DNA of 20,000 nucleotides from Anaeromyces robustus (lineage: Eukaryota; Neocallimastigomycota; Neocallimastigomycetes; Neocallimastigales; Neocallimastigaceae): assembly GCA_002104895.1 (NCBI GenBank), contig MCFG01000290.1, forward strand, positions 20,001 through 40,000, written 5' to 3'. Positions 17,266 to 20,000 of the stretch are shown in pieces. The number at the start of each line of letters is the position of its first letter. Positions within the stretch are counted from its first letter, which is position 1. A model generated the notes under the pieces. The model was given only the letters and a program-made list of their open reading frames with translations, was not told where the DNA came from and ran no database searches. A program made the position numbers and the translations under genes.

Positions 17266-20000
17266 ATGAAAGTATTAAAACAATCAGTTTCACCTTCAAA
17301 AGGTGAAACAAGTAAAATTATTACCATTATTAATAAAATTAAAAAAAGTACCAAAATAAAAAATAAAGAAATTATTAATATGATAAAGAGTAATAAATTT
17401 ATAAATATTGGTTATATTGATAATTCAAAACTTGGTTATGGTAGAACCCCTCTCATTTACGCAGTACAAAGAAAAAATTTTGAACTTTCAAAATTTCTTA
17501 TTTGTTATAATGCGGTTAATACGAATATCATTCTTCATTTTATTTTTAGTATTAAAAATGGAAGAAAATTTAGTGATAGAGAACTCCATCATATTTCCAA
17601 TAATTGTATGATAAAATCAGATATTAATTATCAAGATGCTAATGGTAATACAGCTCTTCTTTACGCTTGTAAACTTAATAATAAAAGAATTACAGAATTA
17701 TTATTAAAAAATGGAGCCAATGCTAATATCGTTAATCATAAAAATAAATCACCTTTAATGTATTCTTGTAAAAATGGAAATAAAAGTTGTGTAGATATGC
17801 TTTTGGAATGTCACGCTAAATTAGATATTGAAAGTCATACCGATAAAAAAACCGCTTTTAAATATGCTTGTGGCTCAGGAAAATTACCAGTAATAAAAAC
17901 TTTAATTCAACATAAAGCCATTAATAATAAATCTCATTATTCTGATGCTTTCAACTATGCTCCTCAAAATGAATTGTTTGATGATGTTTATAATATTCTT
18001 CAATCATACACTGAAATTTGTTTAAATGATTATGAATATAAAATACCTTTAGAAGAAAATGAAAAAAATTGTAAAAATGATTTAATGATGGTTTATTATA
18101 AAAATAGTATGGAATTTATAAGTTATTGTATAAAAGGGGATATAGAAAAAATCAAAACTTTATTATCCATTATAGAATTCAATCAATCCTCCATGAATAT
18201 TTTAGAGGCTCAAAAAAATGAATTTTATTATTTTGATGTTAATTTTAAAGATAAACATGGTTATACCGCATTAATGTGGGCTAGTTATTTAGGTCATACA
18301 GAAATTGTTAAAGAATTAGTTCATCGAGGAAAAGCCGATACTAAAATAAAAAGTGATATTGAAGAATCTGCTATACTTTTAGCTTGTGAAAAAGGACATG
18401 TAGAAATTGCAAAAATTTTATTAGAAAATGGTGCTAATGTTAATGATACAAATTATCATGATGATACCCTTTTAATGATTGCTTGTCTTAAAGGTAATGT
18501 TGAACTGACTGAACTTTTATTAGAAAATAAAGCCGATGTTAATGCTCAAAATAAATCTAATGATTCTGCATTAATTTATTCTGTGGAAAGAAATCAAGAA
18601 GAATGTGTAAAATTATTATTAGAATATAAAGCAGATCTTACCTTGAAAAATAATTATAATGATTCCATATTTGTTATGGCTTACTATAAAAATAATGTTA
18701 AAATTTTAGATATGCTTTTAGAAGATTATGAAAAGAATTATCTTTCTCATCCTTTCATCGCCTATGACGTAAAAAATAATAATAATTATGATTATCCTAA
18801 TGAAAAAAATAATAATGATCCATTATTAAATAATAATAATAATAATGATAATGATAATAACAATAACCATTTTTACAACAATAATAATAATAATAACAAC
18901 AACAACAACAACAACAATTTTTACAACACTAACAACAACGATAATAATAATAACAACAACAATAACAATTTTAATAATAATAACAATAACCATTTTAATA
19001 ACAATAACAACAATTATAACAATAATAATGATAATAATAATAATTTTATGATAGATGAAACAAATTTATTAATTAATGGAAAAACATTATTAATGTTAGC
19101 TTGCAGTGAAGGAAATAGTGAAATGATTAATGTTTTAACAAAGCATCATATTAATGCAACCTTCAAGAATTTAGAAGGTAATACAGCACTTCATATTGCT
19201 TGTCAAACTAATAATATTACAGCAGCTGAAAGTTTATTAAATTATTGTCCAGATTTAGTAAATATACCAAATAAAAAGGGACAAACTGCTTTATTCATAG
19301 CTTGTAAAAAAGGTTATCATTTAATTGTATCATTATTATTAAATAATAATGCAGATATTAATTGTAGAGATTATCATGGAAAAACACCTTTAATGAAAGC
19401 CTGTAAACATGGTTACCTAGAAATTATTGATAAAATTTTTGATAAACAATTAGAAAAAGATAAAAATAATAATATGAATAAAGATAATAATCGTAATATT
19501 AATAATAATAATAATTATAATAATCATAATGATAATAGTAATGATAATAACAATAACAATTCTTTGGATATCAAACATAATTCCAATTTTTCCAACAAAA
19601 AATCACAAAGAAAAACAAAATTGGGTATATTAAAACATAAATTTAGTAATTTAACACATCATCATCATCATTATCATCATTATCATCATCATCATCAGAA
19701 TATAAAAAATTCATTAAAAATATCAAAGAATATAAATAACAATAATAATAATAATAACAACAATAACAATAATAATAACAATAATAATAGTAATAACAAT
19801 AGTAATAACAACAACAACAATAATAATAATAACTTTATTGAAAGTAGTTATTCCTATTTATTAAATAAAATTAAAAAAGATTCTAAAATCTCGAAATCAT
19901 TTCTTAATAAAATTAATATTAATTCATCCTCTCATTCCATTAGCACATCTTCAATAAAAAATATAAAAAGAAATTCTATACCAATATCTTCTCGTACAAA
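17266..20000 (+). CDS. Large ankyrin-repeat protein, 3' end beyond the window (at least 911 codons)
   Basis: A single uninterrupted frame runs from ATG 17266 (MKVLKQSVSPSKGETSK) to the window edge, with no stop or intron. Ankyrin repeats mediate protein-protein contacts. I count 13: one at about 57-84 (GRTPLIYAV), three at 119-220 (e.g. NGNTALLYACKLNN), five at 329-492 (e.g. HGYTALMWASYLGHTEIVKE and KILLENGANVND), and four at 603-730 (e.g. EGNTALHIACQTNN, KGQTALFIACKKGYH). Regions 85-118 and 220-327 are non-repeat. An almost pure Asn linker (about 503-596, 18771-19050) separates the last two groups. After residue 730 come Asn-rich, Lys-rich and His-rich stretches, with HHHHHYHHYHHHHQ at 19657-19698. 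There is no signal peptide, membrane segment or catalytic domain in the visible part; one may follow beyond 20000. The ATG at 17380 is an alternative start. Partner and role are unknown. Confidence 0.93.
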   Translation, partial: MKVLKQSVSPSKGETSKIITIINKIKKSTKIKNKEIINMIKSNKFINIGYIDNSKLGYGRTPLIYAVQRKNFELSKFLICYNAVNTNIILHFIFSIKNGRKFSDRELHHISNNCMIKSDINYQDANGNTALLYACKLNNKRITELLLKNGANANIVNHKNKSPLMYSCKNGNKSCVDMLLECHAKLDIESHTDKKTAFKYACGSGKLPVIKTLIQHKAINNKSHYSDAFNYAPQNELFDDVYNILQSYTEICLNDYEYKIPLEENEKNCKNDLMMVYYKNSMEFISYCIKGDIEKIKTLLSIIEFNQSSMNILEAQKNEFYYFDVNFKDKHGYTALMWASYLGHTEIVKELVHRGKADTKIKSDIEESAILLACEKGHVEIAKILLENGANVNDTNYHDDTLLMIACLKGNVELTELLLENKADVNAQNKSNDSALIYSVERNQEECVKLLLEYKADLTLKNNYNDSIFVMAYYKNNVKILDMLLEDYEKNYLSHPFIAYDVKNNNNYDYPNEKNNNDPLLNNNNNNDNDNNNNHFYNNNNNNNNNNNNNNFYNTNNNDNNNNNNNNNFNNNNNNHFNNNNNNYNNNNDNNNNFMIDETNLLINGKTLLMLACSEGNSEMINVLTKHHINATFKNLEGNTALHIACQTNNITAAESLLNYCPDLVNIPNKKGQTALFIACKKGYHLIVSLLLNNNADINCRDYHGKTPLMKACKHGYLEIIDKIFDKQLEKDKNNNMNKDNNRNINNNNNYNNHNDNSNDNNNNNSLDIKHNSNFSNKKSQRKTKLGILKHKFSNLTHHHHHYHHYHHHHQNIKNSLKISKNINNNNNNNNNNNNNNNNNNSNNNSNNNNNNNNNNFIESSYSYLLNKIKKDSKISKSFLNKININSSSHSISTSSIKNIKRNSIPISSRT
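17287..17309 (+). other. Perfect 10-bp hairpin, CAA loop, at codons 8-15 of the ankyrin gene
   Basis: GTTTCACCTT pairs perfectly with AAGGTGAAAC around a three-base loop. The stem has four G/C pairs, high for this window, and lies 21 bases after the start codon. If translation begins at 17266 it is coding (VSPSKGET). If it begins at 17380 it is a 5' UTR stem. Confidence 0.75.
18771..19050 (+). repeat. Asn-codon (AAT/AAC) tract in the ankyrin gene
   Basis: About 94 codons, mostly AAT and AAC, with scattered Asp, His, Phe and Tyr. Mixed codon use shows it is not a pure trinucleotide expansion. A second such tract lies at 19465-19560 and a third at 19735-19835. Confidence 0.9.

Noticed and set aside
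17157-17611. ORFs at 17157-17354 (minus) and 17408-17611 (plus)
   Set aside because: Antisense and frame-shifted shadows of the ankyrin gene and its A-rich leader.
18845-19051. 68-codon T/I-rich ORF
   Set aside because: Frame-shifted reading of the Asn-codon tract.

Overview
The window is extremely AT-rich eukaryotic nuclear DNA: intergenic stretches are almost pure A/T with long homopolymers, genes are islands of higher GC, introns are short and GT..AG, and proteins carry asparagine, glutamine and histidine runs. A septin gene with a fungal type of C-terminal coiled coil, together with this composition, points to an anaerobic gut fungus (Neocallimastigomycota) or a close early-diverging fungal relative. 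Dictyostelium and Plasmodium look similar in composition but lack septins. The placement is inference. || Layout. (1) 142-2729, minus strand: an intron-rich septin gene (ten exons recovered, first coding exon unresolved), most like the Cdc3/Spn1/AspB class. (2) 2730-6491: a gene-poor AT desert shared by two divergently transcribed genes. It holds TTTA microsatellites, three forkhead-like motifs, one GC-containing inverted repeat and a doubtful 32-codon ORF. (3) 6492-8999, plus strand: an intronless 835-residue protein with long Pro/Gln/Asn/Ser/Thr-rich repeat arms around one compact beta-rich domain, whose pattern resembles the bacterial LiaF/YvqF C-terminal domain. (4) 9000-10114: A/T desert. 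(5) About 10115-13205: a 3.1 kb block with no homopolymer run of 8 or more, carrying a degenerate tRNA-like sequence with pol III A and B boxes, decayed tandem repeats, and a dense series of GC-containing inverted repeats including an H-type pseudoknot arrangement. It looks like a decayed mobile element or a structured RNA locus. (6) 13206-17265: A/T desert with a GC-richer 150 bp island, a 44-base poly(A) tract, and short tandem repeats. (7) 17266 to the window end, plus strand: a large ankyrin-repeat gene, open at the right edge (at least 911 codons), with 13 recognisable ankyrin repeats in three groups, Asn-rich linkers and a His-rich tract. || The three genes show no evident pathway link. 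The septin is a cytoskeletal GTPase. The other two are probably scaffold or interaction proteins of unknown role.
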